NCBI GenBank assembly: GCA_020633555.1
Contig: JACKDL010000054.1
Coordinates: 1 to 23,203 of the forward strand
Origin: Myxococcales bacterium
GTDB taxonomy: Bacteria > Myxococcota_A > Bradymonadia > UBA7976 > UBA1532
Direction of reading: 5' to 3'
Length of the DNA stretch: 23,203 bases
The position numbers and the translations under genes were made by a program. The notes under the pieces were generated by a model. That model was not told the DNA's origin and searched no databases. It saw only the letters and a program-made list of their open reading frames with translations. Each line of letters opens with the position of its first letter. The stretch's first letter is position 1. Of the stretch, positions 1-8,145 are shown in pieces.

Positions 1-1437
1 CAACACCTCGGGCACGTAGCCCGGTCGCGTGACCGTCAGGCGGTGGGGCTCGCCCGGCACCAGATTCATGGGGCTGTAGCGCAGGTCCTCGGCGTCCACG
101 GGCTGCAGCGTTTCGCGGGGGGGCAACGCGCCGCCCTGCGGATCGAGTCGGTCCAGCACCGCCGTCACCGCGGCTCCCGCGCCCTGACCGAAGCGGTCGA
201 ACCGCACCCGAAAGTCCACGCGTGTGGGCGCGTGGGCCACAGTGAGGGGATCGGGGAAGGGGTACTCGGGCGCGTCACCGACGGGGGGCAAGCTGTGGCC
301 CGTGTTCGGCTGGAAGCCTGCGCCGCTCAGGCGCACGGGGCGGGCCTCTGCCGCCGGGGGCACAGCCAGCGCGAAGTGTCCGGACGCGTCGGTCTGGGTC
401 AGTAGCCCGCCGATGGCAACCAGCACGCCCTCCACCGGCCCATCAGTGCGCTCCAGGTGCACCACCCCCGTCACCCGCACAGCGTCCTTCGGCGTGGGCC
501 GCAAGCCCGTGAGCTCCACGCGCCGACCGGGCGTGAGCGCGACGGGCACGCACAGGCGCTGCACTGAAGCATGCTCGATGAGCAACCCCCCCTGGTCCTC
601 AGGCGGCAGCGCCGAGTGTTCGTAGTGACCCACGCCGTTGAAGGGGATCACCGTCTGGTACCGGGGCTCGGCCTGACAGGTTGGCGAGCCGACGTGGTAG
701 GTGACCCGCGCTGGGCCCTGCGCACCGGCGGGCAGCACAACGGACGCCCGAAGAGACGTGTTCAGCGGATCGAGCACCATCTCGCCGGCCGCCCCCGAGC
801 CGGGCACCACGTCACGCACGGAGGCCTGTTGATAGCCGTCTGCCCGCGCTCTGAGGGTGTAGGTGCCCGTCAGCGGGAGTTGGATCCGGTAGTGGCCCTC
901 TTCATCGGTGACGGCCCGTTCGCCGGTCTCGGCGGACCACACCTCGATGTCTCCATGGGCGTCGTCAGGCAGATCCCCGCCCCGTCGAGCGACCCCCGAG
1001 ACCGGAGTCAGCCGCTCGGACTCGGCGGGCAGCGGCCGCAGCAGCAACACACCCAGATCGACCCGCCGTCCGCGTTCGTCGCGCGGCGCCGCCACGGTCA
1101 CCGGGAGGGCGAACGGCTCCAGGGCCGGGTGGGCGTAGCGCAGGACGTAGGCGCCGGGCCGCACGCTCGAGAAGCGGATCCGCCCGTCCGTCCCCACGGA
1201 CGCCGCATGAGGCTTCGCCGGCGTGCCCGCCGGCTCCAGCGTCGCCTCCGGGCCCTGGTCGAAGAGGCGCCCGTCCGGATCCCCGGGCGGGACCAGCGCG
1301 GCCTCGATGAGCACCGTGGCCGGCCTGGTGCTCTGAGGGTCGTACTCATTGGTTGGATCCACACCCCAATCGCACCCCCACAGGGTGGCCGCCGTCACGA
1401 AGCCGCCCAGGAAGACCTGCCAAATCCGTCTGTGCAC
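1..1437 (-). CDS. Lipoprotein with carboxypeptidase-regulatory-like domains (partial, runs off left edge)
   Basis: The minus frame is open for 479 codons from a GTG at 1437 to the window edge. I checked every codon and found no stop; an in-frame TAG at 1443-1441 bounds the start. The first 21 residues form a short basic signal peptide (VHRRIW then a hydrophobic stretch) ending in the lipobox LWGC with Cys22, so export and lipidation are predicted. The mature part holds repeated beta-sandwich segments of the carboxypeptidase regulatory-like type. The clearest has TDEEGHYRI, a turn, then GTYTLRARADGY; a later one has TDASGHFAL. Such domains are common in surface proteins of Myxococcota and Bacteroidota and usually have a structural or binding role. 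The gene is divergent from the LysR gene, so the regulator could control it. The C-terminus is not in the window, so a catalytic domain further on cannot be excluded. Substrate and function are unknown. Confidence 0.85.
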   Translation of the reverse strand, partial: MHRRIWQVFLGGFVTAATLWGCDWGVDPTNEYDPQSTRPATVLIEAALVPPGDPDGRLFDQGPEATLEPAGTPAKPHAASVGTDGRIRFSSVRPGAYVLRYAHPALEPFALPVTVAAPRDERGRRVDLGVLLLRPLPAESERLTPVSGVARRGGDLPDDAHGDIEVWSAETGERAVTDEEGHYRIQLPLTGTYTLRARADGYQQASVRDVVPGSGAAGEMVLDPLNTSLRASVVLPAGAQGPARVTYHVGSPTCQAEPRYQTVIPFNGVGHYEHSALPPEDQGGLLIEHASVQRLCVPVALTPGRRVELTGLRPTPKDAVRVTGVVHLERTDGPVEGVLVAIGGLLTQTDASGHFALAVPPAAEARPVRLSGAGFQPNTGHSLPPVGDAPEYPFPDPLTVAHAPTRVDFRVRFDRFGQGAGAAVTAVLDRLDPQGGALPPRETLQPVDAEDLRYSPMNLVPGEPHRLTVTRPGYVPEVL

Positions 1438-1462
1438 CGCCTACCCCCGTAGCCCCTTCGCG

Positions 1463-1487
1463 ATCGGTCCGCCCCTCACGGATCGAT
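1463..1487. promoter_or_regulatory. Inverted repeat, candidate LysR-type operator
   Basis: ATCGGTCCG (1463-1471) and CGGATCGAT (1479-1487) form an inverted repeat with eight of nine pairs and a 7-nt centre. It sits in the gap between the divergent lipoprotein and LysR genes, downstream of the leftward -10. LysR-type regulators usually bind interrupted dyads in such gaps. That this is the operator is an inference. Confidence 0.35.
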
Positions 1488-1496
1488 TGCCATCTG

Positions 1497-1505
1497 ATTA
1501 TCACA
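1497..1505 (-). promoter_or_regulatory. Extended -10 promoter element for the leftward lipoprotein gene
   Basis: On the minus strand the sequence reads TGTGATAAT, a TG-N extended -10 with a hexamer matching TATAAT at five of six positions. It lies in the only AT-rich patch of the 1438-1633 gap. No good -35 is seen 17 nt upstream, which fits an extended -10 promoter. It would give a leader of about 50-55 nt before the GTG at 1437. Confidence 0.5.
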
Positions 1506-1512
1506 ACTCAAA

Positions 1513-1537
1513 CGTTCAACCTACGTACGCTCGAACG
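1513..1537. promoter_or_regulatory. Second short dyad around TACGTACG in the lysR upstream region
   Basis: CGTTC (1513-1517) and GAACG (1533-1537) flank a centre that contains the palindrome TACGTACG. The arms are only 5 bp, so chance is possible. Its position about 100 nt upstream of the LysR start and just upstream of the leftward extended -10 would suit an upstream recognition site. Confidence 0.25.
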
Positions 1538-1633
1538 GGGAGCGCCGGGCCTGGGAGGTACGGGCCCCTTGCGGCATCCGCCCCGGCCTGCCAAGCATCG
1601 GGGATCCCATGCACGGTGCTGCGAGGAGGCCCC

Positions 1634-2542
1634 ATGAGCCGCGTCGGTGAGCTCGAGACCTTCATTCAGGTGGTGGACGAGGGCAGCTTCTCGGCCGCCG
1701 CCCGCAACCTGGGCGTGAGCAAGAGCCACGTCAGCAAGACCATCAGCAAGCTCGAGGAGCGGCTGGGGGCCCGGCTGCTCAACCGCACCACCCGCAAGCT
1801 GAACCTGACCGACGTGGGACACGCCTTCCTGGAGCGGGGGCGCGCCATCATGGCCGAGCTGGACGAGGCCGAGCGCGCCGTCACCGCCCTTCAGACCGAG
1901 CCCCGCGGGCTGCTGCGGGTGAGCGCGCCCCTGTCCTTCGGGCTGCGACACCTGATCCCGGTGGTGAGCGACTTCATGGTCCACCACCCCGAGCTGCGGG
2001 TGGAGCTGGCCCTGGACGACCGCCGGGTGGATCTGATGGACGAGGGCTTCGATCTGGCAGTGCGCATCGCCGCCCAGCTCGATGACTCCAGCTTCATCGC
2101 CAAGCGGCTGGGACGCGCCCAGCCCTACCTGCTGGCCAGCCCGGCCTACCTGGCGGCCCACGGCACGCCGAAGCACCCGCAAGACCTCGCCGAGCACCGG
2201 TGCCTGCGCTACGCCTACCTGCGCAGCGGTCCCACCTGGGTGCTCACCGACGACCAGGGCCGACGCGAGGCGGTGCGCGCCGACGGGCCGCTCGAGGTGA
2301 ACAGCGGCGACGCCATCCTGCAGGCCGCCGAGGCGGGCCTGGGGGTGGGCCTGCTGCCCGACTTCATCTGCTGCGACGCCGTGCGCGCCGGGCGCCTGGT
2401 CCGGCTGCTGCCCGGCTGGTCCCTTTCCGAGGCGGGCGTCTGGGCCCTGTACCCCCACAACCGCCACCTGTCCGCCAAGGTGCGGCTGTTCATCGAACAC
2501 ATGGTCGAGGCCTTCGGGGGCGATCCGTGGGCCGTGGGCTGA
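1634..2542 (+). CDS. LysR-family transcriptional regulator
   Basis: The 302-residue protein has the normal LysR length. Residues 1-60 form the winged helix-turn-helix (start MSRVGELETFIQVVDEGSF, then SAAARNLGVSKSHVSKTI, and LEERLGARLLNRTTRKLNLT). Residues from about 88 form the effector-binding domain (GLLRVSAPLSFG; LASPAYLAAHG; GLGVGLLPDF). This looks like the AaeR/DmlR-type subgroup of cytoplasmic one-component regulators. The ATG at 1634 is chosen because GAGGAGG precedes it by about 5 nt and the protein then begins at the usual LysR start; the same frame is open upstream but gives an unlike, Pro-rich sequence. It is divergent from a lipoprotein gene and overlaps the next lipoprotein gene by 16 nt, so it may control both. 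The inducer is unknown. Confidence 0.93.
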   Translation: MSRVGELETFIQVVDEGSFSAAARNLGVSKSHVSKTISKLEERLGARLLNRTTRKLNLTDVGHAFLERGRAIMAELDEAERAVTALQTEPRGLLRVSAPLSFGLRHLIPVVSDFMVHHPELRVELALDDRRVDLMDEGFDLAVRIAAQLDDSSFIAKRLGRAQPYLLASPAYLAAHGTPKHPQDLAEHRCLRYAYLRSGPTWVLTDDQGRREAVRADGPLEVNSGDAILQAAEAGLGVGLLPDFICCDAVRAGRLVRLLPGWSLSEAGVWALYPHNRHLSAKVRLFIEHMVEAFGGDPWAVG

Positions 2543-3798
2543 GCGCGGCGGGGTGGCTGGCCCTCGCCCTGCTGGGGTTGGCCGGCTGCGCCGAGGACGA
2601 GGCCGCCCCACCAATAGATCCGGCGCCCGACTGCGCCGCCCTGGACGCCTGCTCGTGCGCCGCGCCGCCCTGCGTCATCCGCGACGACACGGTCACCCAG
2701 ACGGCGCCCGTGACGGTGGCCCCCGACCCCACGCTGCCCGCCGAGGTGAGGTCGCAGGCGGCCCACAACAACCTGGATCTGGTGTGGCACGGCGGACGGC
2801 TCTACTTCGCCTTCCGCACGGCGCCCAGCCACTTCGCCAGCGCCGACGCGCGCCTGTACGTGGTGAGCACCGCCGACCAGCAGGCCTGGCGCTTCGAGGC
2901 CGCGTTCCACCTGGAGCGTGATCTGCGCGAGCCGCGTTTCCTGAGCGTGGGCGGGCAGTTGTGGCTGTACATGGCCGTGCTGGGCACCGACTCGCTGGCC
3001 TTTGAGCCCGGCGAGACCCGGGTGTCGGCCATGACGGGGCCAGGGGCCTGGACCGAGCCTGCGCTGCACCCCGACCTGCCCGGGGACTTCATCCCCTGGC
3101 GCATCCGCACCGTGGACGGCGTGGGCTACCTGATGGGGTACACCGGCGGCGCCGGGGTCTACACGCAGACCGACGAGCCCGTGCGGGTCTACTGGCTACA
3201 GACCGCCGACGGCGACCGCTGGGCGCCCGTGGCCCCCGAGACCCCGGTGGTGCTGGAAGGTGGCGTGAGCGAGGCCGACTTCGCGCTGTTGCCCGGCGAC
3301 CAGGTGGTGCTGGTGGGCCGCAACGAGGCCGGCGACGCGGGCGGCTTCGGCTCGCGGATCTGCCGGGGCCCCATGCGCAGCCCCGACGCCTGGCGCTGCG
3401 CCGACGATCCCCGCAAGTACGACTCACCGCTGGTGATTCACCACGGCGAGCGGGTGTGGCTGGTGGGCCGGCGCAACCTCACCGACACCGGGCACTACGA
3501 CCTGGGCATGACCGATCGCTCGCTGGCTGAGCAGTGGGCCTTCAACCAGACGGCCTACTGGCGGGCCCCCAAGCGGTGCAGCCTGTGGGCCGTGGACCCC
3601 GAGGGGCTGGCCGTGGACTTCGTGGCCGATCTGCCCTCGGCGGGCGACACCTGCTTCGCCAGCGCAGTGCCCCTGAGCGGCGACGACTGGCTGCTCTACA
3701 ACTACAGCTCGCCCTTCGAGGATCCCGACCGCACCTGGCGGGCCGGCCAGAACGGCCCCACCTTCATCTACCGCACCACCCTGGGGTTGCCCCGGTGA
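2527..3798 (+). CDS. Predicted beta-propeller lipoprotein
   Basis: A 423-residue protein starts at a GTG inside the last codons of the LysR gene, 16 nt before its stop. This start gives a compact signal peptide (VGRGLSAAG, then LALALLGLAGC, Cys21). The start is supported by the lipobox more than by its ribosome site, which is only GGGGGCG-like. After a short Cys-containing segment (DACSCAAPPC), the body repeats the strand pattern of a sialidase or glycosidase-like propeller: LDLVWHGGRLYFAFRT, EPRFLSVGGQLWLYMAV, TVDGVGYLMGYTG, LLPGDQVVLVGRNEAG and HHGERVWLVGRRN, spaced about 50-70 residues apart. This suggests a five-bladed fold of the GH32/43/sialidase kind. I see no convincing full catalytic triad or Asp-box set, so binding rather than hydrolysis is possible. 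Overlap with lysR implies co-transcription. Function is unknown. Confidence 0.85.
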   Translation: MGRGLSAAGWLALALLGLAGCAEDEAAPPIDPAPDCAALDACSCAAPPCVIRDDTVTQTAPVTVAPDPTLPAEVRSQAAHNNLDLVWHGGRLYFAFRTAPSHFASADARLYVVSTADQQAWRFEAAFHLERDLREPRFLSVGGQLWLYMAVLGTDSLAFEPGETRVSAMTGPGAWTEPALHPDLPGDFIPWRIRTVDGVGYLMGYTGGAGVYTQTDEPVRVYWLQTADGDRWAPVAPETPVVLEGGVSEADFALLPGDQVVLVGRNEAGDAGGFGSRICRGPMRSPDAWRCADDPRKYDSPLVIHHGERVWLVGRRNLTDTGHYDLGMTDRSLAEQWAFNQTAYWRAPKRCSLWAVDPEGLAVDFVADLPSAGDTCFASAVPLSGDDWLLYNYSSPFEDPDRTWRAGQNGPTFIYRTTLGLPR

Positions 3799-3894
3799 CC
3801 CGGGGGGGTTGATCGCTCCCACCGCCCTTCCGATGTAGGCTGGCACGGACACGGCCGCGCCCGGGGTGGGCCCGCGCCGGAAAGGGGAGCGAAC

Positions 3895-6800
3895 ATGATG
3901 CGCTGGGTGCGCTTGGGCGTGGCCTGCACGCTCGCGATGGGGCTGCTGGGCTGCCCGGAGACCGCGTCCGAGTCGGCGCCGGACGCGTTCGTGGGCGGGA
4001 ACATCCGCGATCAGGGCGCGCTGCTCGACGCCTCGGTGGGGCGCCCTGACGGCGGCGACGTGCGCGACGCAGCCACCGGCCGCGACGCCGCCGTGCCGTG
4101 CGCCGGCGACGACGCCTGCCCCCAGGGCCAATACTGCGACGCCAGCGGCGCCTGCCTGGTGGGCTGCCGTGAGGGCGGCTGCGCCCCGGGCGAGGCCTGC
4201 GACCTGGCCACCCGCCAGTGCCAGGCCACGGCCGAGTGCCGGGGCGACGGCGACTGTGCCCAGGACCAGATCTGTGCAGGAGGCGAGTGCGTGGCCGCCC
4301 CGGGCTGCATGGGCGACGCCGACTGCGATCCGGGCCAGATCTGCCAGGCGGGCGCCTGTGTGGCCGAGCCGCCCGAGGGCTGCCAGGGCGACCTGGACTG
4401 CGGCCCCGGCGAGCGCTGCGTGCAGGGCCTGTGCGTGGACGAGCCCGGCTGCGGCGACGACCTGGACTGCGGGCTGGGCGAGCGCTGCATGGCCGGCGAG
4501 TGCGTGGCCGAGCCGCCGGGCTGCCTGGCGGACGCCGACTGCGCGCCGGGCCAGGTGTGCGAGGCCGCCGTGTGCGTGCCCGCCGGGCCCGAGTGCCGGG
4601 CCGACGGCGACTGCCCCCCCGGCGAGGCCTGCTCCGCGGGCGGCGTATGTGAGCCCGTGGCGCCCGTGGCCGACGCCTGCCTGGCGCCCATCCCGGGCCG
4701 CTTGGGCCGCTTCGCGGGCCGCACCGACGGCGCCCAGCCCATCCACGGCGCCTCGTGCGGCGGCGGCGCGACCGGCCCCGAGGTGGCCTACCGGCTGCGC
4801 TTCGACGCCGACACCACCGTGTGCCTGGACCTGTCGGGCTCGGACTTCGACACCGTGCTGTACGTCCGCCAGGGCGTCTGCGGCGCCCCCGCGGGCGAGG
4901 TGGACTGCAACGACGACGCCGAGGAGATCACCGGCGGCCTGCAGTCGGCGCTGACCCTGCAGGCGGCCGCGGCCACCGACTACTTCGTGTTCATCGACGG
5001 CTACCGCGATGCCGCGGGCGCCTACACCCTGCAGATCAGCGAGGGCCCCTGCGAAGCGCCCGCTGCCTGCCAGGCCGACGCCGACTGCGACCTGGACGAG
5101 GTGTGCCTGAACGGCGTGTGCGAGCAGGCCCCCGCCGCCTGCGTGGACGACGGCGACTGCGCCTTGGACGAGGTGTGCCAGGCCGGCGCCTGCGTGCCCG
5201 CCGTGCCGCCCTGCCTGGACGATCTGGACTGCGCCCTGGGCGAGATCTGCGAGGCCGGCGCCTGCGTGCCCGCCCCCGCCGAGTGCGTCGAGGATCTGGA
5301 CTGCGCCGCCGGCGAGCGCTGCGTCGACGGGGCCTGCTCGGCCGAGCCGCTGGCCTGCCAGTTCGTGCAGCCCTACGCCCTGGGCGCCCGCGTGGCCGGC
5401 TCCACCGCCGACGGGGCGGCCGAGCTGGTGGGCTCCTGCGGCGGCGAGGGCACCGAGGTGGCCTTCGGCTTCCAGGCCGACGCCGACGGCCCCGTGTGCC
5501 TGAGCACCGCGGGCAGCGCCTTCGACACCGTGCTGTACGTGCGCGAGGCCAACTGCGACGGCGCCGAGGTGGCCTGCAACGACGACGCCCAGGGCCTGCA
5601 GAGCCAGGTGGAGTTCCAGGCCACCGCCGGCACCGCCTACGTGGTGCTGGTGGACGGCTTCGCCGCTGGCGGCGACTTCGTGCTCAGCGGCTTCTCGGGC
5701 GCCTGCGACGCCCCGCCCGCCTGTGCGGCCGACGCCGACTGCCCGGCGGGCGAGTCCTGCGTGGACGGGGCCTGCGTGGATCAGCGGCCGCCCGCCTGCC
5801 AGGCCGCCGAGCCCATCGGGTTCGGGGCCTTCCAGGGCGACTCGGCCCTGGCCCAGAGCGCCGAGCGCGGGAGCTGCGGCGGCGGCGGTGGCGAGGTGGT
5901 GCGCACCCTGCGGGTGGACGCCGAGACCCGCGTGTGCGCCCGCACCGACGGCAGCGCCTTCGACACGGTGCTCTACGTGCGCGCCGGCGACTGCCCGGCG
6001 GGCGACGAGGTGGCCTGCGACGACGACGGCGGCGAGGGCCTGGCCAGCCAGGTGGAGTTCGTGGCCCAGCCCGGCGTGGACTACCACCTGTTCATCGACA
6101 GCCTGGTGCGCGGCGGCGCCTGGAACCTGACCGTGAGCCCCGGCGGCTGCGACGGCGCCCCCGAGTGCCTGGCGGACGCCGACTGCGCGGCCGGCGAGGC
6201 CTGCGTCGACTTCGCCTGCGCCGCGGCCCCCGAGGGCACCTGCGCCAACCCCACGGCCCTGCCCGCCGGGCAGGCTGTGGCCGGCGCCACCGCCGAGGGC
6301 GCCGGCGCCCTGGCCGGCGGCTGCGGCGGCGACGGCAGCCCCGAGCAGGTCTTCGCCTTCGTGGCCGACGCCGACGGGCCGGTGTGCCTGAGCACCGCCG
6401 GCAGCGCCTTCGACACCCTGCTGTACGTGCGCGAGGGCGGCTGCGACGGCGCCGAGCGCGCCTGCAATGACGACGCGGCCGACGTCACCAGCGAGATCGA
6501 GCTGAACGCCGTGGCCGGCGCCGCCTACACCGTGGTGGTGGACGGCTTCGTGGACTTCGACGGCCAGCCGTCCTTTGGCGACTTCACCCTGACCGCCACC
6601 CCCGGCCCCTGTGGCGGTGCGCCCGGCCTGTGCGTGGCCGACGCGGACTGCGCCGCCGGCGAGGCCTGCGTGGCCGGCGCCTGCGAGGCCGCCCCGGCGG
6701 CCTGCGCGGCGGCCCAGGCGCTGGCCCTGGGCGTGCCCGTGGCCGGCAACAGCGCCGACGCCCCCGCCGAGCTGCGCGGCACCTGCGGCGGCAACGGCGG

Positions 6801-8127
6801 CGAGGCCGTGTTCACCCTGTCGGTGGACGCCGCCGGCCCCGTCTGCCTGAGCACCGACGGCAGCGCCATCGACACCGTGCTGCACGTGCGCGCCGACGCC
6901 TGCGCCGACGGCGAGGCCGAGGTGGGCTGCGACGACGACGGCGGCGCCGGCCTGCAGTCCGAGCTGGAGCTCCAGGCGGCGCCGGGCGTGACCTACTTCG
7001 TGGCGGTGGACGCCTTCCGCGTGGGCGGCGCCTGGACCCTGGTGGCCCAGCCCGGCCCGTGCGGCGGCGTGCCGCCGGCCTGCGTGCTCGACGTGGACTG
7101 CCAGGCCGGCGAGATCTGCCAGGACGGCGCCTGCGTGCCCGAGCCCGTGCCCGACTGCGTGGTGGACGCCGACTGCGCCGCCGACGAGATCTGCCAGGCC
7201 GGCGCCTGCGTGCCGGCCCCCGCCGACGCCTGCGGCGCCGCCGAGGCCGTGGATCTGCCCCTGCGCGTGCGCGGCACCACCGCGGGCGCCAACGACTTCC
7301 AGGGTGCCTGTGGCGGCCGGGGGCCCGAGGCGGTGTACACCTTCACCGCCGCGGCCGACGGCGTGGCCTGCGCCGACACCACCGGCTCGGGCTACGACAC
7401 CCTGCTCTATGTGCGGCGGGCGGCCTGCGCCGACGGCGCCCAGGTGGCCTGCAACGACGACGCCGTGGGCCTGCGCGCCCGGGTGGAGTTCGCGGTGACC
7501 GCCGGCGAGGACTACTTCGTGTTCGTGGACGGCTTCAACGGCGGCGGCGACTACGTGCTCAGCCTGTTCAACGGCCCCTGCGCCCAGGCCCCCGAGTGCT
7601 TCGTGGACGCCGACTGCCCGCTGGGGCAGGCCTGTGGCCCCGACGCCACCTGCGAGCCCGGCCCGCCGCCCGCCTGCGTGGACGACGGCGACTGCGCCGC
7701 GGGCCAGAGCTGCCAGGCCGGTGAGTGCCGGCCGCAGGCCGGCGGCCTGTGCGACCTGCCCACCCTCATCGAGGGCGAGGGCGTCTTCGAGGGCACCACC
7801 GCCGGGGCCCCGGCCACCGTGGGCGCCGCGTGCGGCGGCGGGGCCGGCTCCAGCGAGGTGGTCTTCGAGTTCGCGCCGGCGGCCGCGGGCGACTGGTGCT
7901 TCACCACCACCGGCAGCCTGTACGACACCGTGCTGCACGTGCGCACGCCGGACTGCGACGGCGAGGCGGTGGCCTGCAACGACGACAGCCCGCTGGCGGG
8001 CGGCCTGCAGTCGGCCCTGACCCTGCCGGTGCAGGCCGACGCCACCTACTTCGTGTTCGTGGACGGGTTCGGGGCCAACAGCGCCGGCCCCTTCACCCTG
8101 AACGTCAGCCGGGGCGCCTGCCAGTAG
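3895..8127 (+). CDS. Giant modular Cys-rich lipoprotein: 19 short Cys repeats and 7 PPC-like modules
   Basis: The 1410-residue protein starts at an ATG with GGGGAG about 5 nt upstream. Its signal peptide (MMRWVRLGVACTLAMGLLGC) ends in lipobox LLGC, Cys20. About residues 68-255 hold eight units of the form D-x-DC-x4-GE-x-C-x3-G-x-C. Then come seven modules at about residues 262-386, 488-604, 635-752, 783-906, 937-1056, 1113-1229 and 1286-1409, separated by 4, 1, 1, 1, 2 and 2 further short units. Each module has six Cys, a CGG turn, an FDTVLYVR-type strand, CNDD or CDDDGG acidic loops, and YFVFVDGF near its end, which resembles bacterial pre-peptidase C-terminal (PPC) domains. Cys pairing suggests disulfide-rigid, extracytoplasmic rods, and the acidic loops could bind calcium. 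It has no enzyme domain that I recognise. It is transcribed alone from a 96-nt gap. Adhesion or ligand binding is an inference. Confidence 0.9.
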   Translation: MMRWVRLGVACTLAMGLLGCPETASESAPDAFVGGNIRDQGALLDASVGRPDGGDVRDAATGRDAAVPCAGDDACPQGQYCDASGACLVGCREGGCAPGEACDLATRQCQATAECRGDGDCAQDQICAGGECVAAPGCMGDADCDPGQICQAGACVAEPPEGCQGDLDCGPGERCVQGLCVDEPGCGDDLDCGLGERCMAGECVAEPPGCLADADCAPGQVCEAAVCVPAGPECRADGDCPPGEACSAGGVCEPVAPVADACLAPIPGRLGRFAGRTDGAQPIHGASCGGGATGPEVAYRLRFDADTTVCLDLSGSDFDTVLYVRQGVCGAPAGEVDCNDDAEEITGGLQSALTLQAAAATDYFVFIDGYRDAAGAYTLQISEGPCEAPAACQADADCDLDEVCLNGVCEQAPAACVDDGDCALDEVCQAGACVPAVPPCLDDLDCALGEICEAGACVPAPAECVEDLDCAAGERCVDGACSAEPLACQFVQPYALGARVAGSTADGAAELVGSCGGEGTEVAFGFQADADGPVCLSTAGSAFDTVLYVREANCDGAEVACNDDAQGLQSQVEFQATAGTAYVVLVDGFAAGGDFVLSGFSGACDAPPACAADADCPAGESCVDGACVDQRPPACQAAEPIGFGAFQGDSALAQSAERGSCGGGGGEVVRTLRVDAETRVCARTDGSAFDTVLYVRAGDCPAGDEVACDDDGGEGLASQVEFVAQPGVDYHLFIDSLVRGGAWNLTVSPGGCDGAPECLADADCAAGEACVDFACAAAPEGTCANPTALPAGQAVAGATAEGAGALAGGCGGDGSPEQVFAFVADADGPVCLSTAGSAFDTLLYVREGGCDGAERACNDDAADVTSEIELNAVAGAAYTVVVDGFVDFDGQPSFGDFTLTATPGPCGGAPGLCVADADCAAGEACVAGACEAAPAACAAAQALALGVPVAGNSADAPAELRGTCGGNGGEAVFTLSVDAAGPVCLSTDGSAIDTVLHVRADACADGEAEVGCDDDGGAGLQSELELQAAPGVTYFVAVDAFRVGGAWTLVAQPGPCGGVPPACVLDVDCQAGEICQDGACVPEPVPDCVVDADCAADEICQAGACVPAPADACGAAEAVDLPLRVRGTTAGANDFQGACGGRGPEAVYTFTAAADGVACADTTGSGYDTLLYVRRAACADGAQVACNDDAVGLRARVEFAVTAGEDYFVFVDGFNGGGDYVLSLFNGPCAQAPECFVDADCPLGQACGPDATCEPGPPPACVDDGDCAAGQSCQAGECRPQAGGLCDLPTLIEGEGVFEGTTAGAPATVGAACGGGAGSSEVVFEFAPAAAGDWCFTTTGSLYDTVLHVRTPDCDGEAVACNDDSPLAGGLQSALTLPVQADATYFVFVDGFGANSAGPFTLNVSRGACQ

Positions 8128-8145
8128 GCGCCGGGGCCGGGCCCC
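8113..8145. terminator. Two stacked GC hairpins between convergent genes (weak terminator candidate)
   Basis: GGCGCC (8113-8118) pairs with GGCGCC (8127-8132) across the stop codon of the giant lipoprotein gene. GGGGC-CGG-GCCCC (8133-8145) follows directly and ends beside the transketolase stop. Both stems could act in both directions between these convergent genes. Neither is followed by a T-run, so termination is uncertain. Confidence 0.3.

Noticed and set aside
571..1452. A 293-codon plus-strand frame at the left end
   Set aside because: It is Arg/Gly/Pro-rich without domain features, while the opposite strand is fully open with a lipobox and recognisable beta domains.
3809..3837. TTGATC-N17-GATGTA as a promoter for the giant lipoprotein
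   Set aside because: Both hexamers are weak and in GC-rich DNA such matches are common; not strong enough to list as a feature.
3424..7938. A 1504-codon open frame antisense to the giant lipoprotein
   Set aside because: Its Gly/Ala/His/Val-rich sequence mirrors the repeats of the sense gene, has no ribosome site or recognisable domain, and long antisense frames are expected where third positions are almost all G or C.
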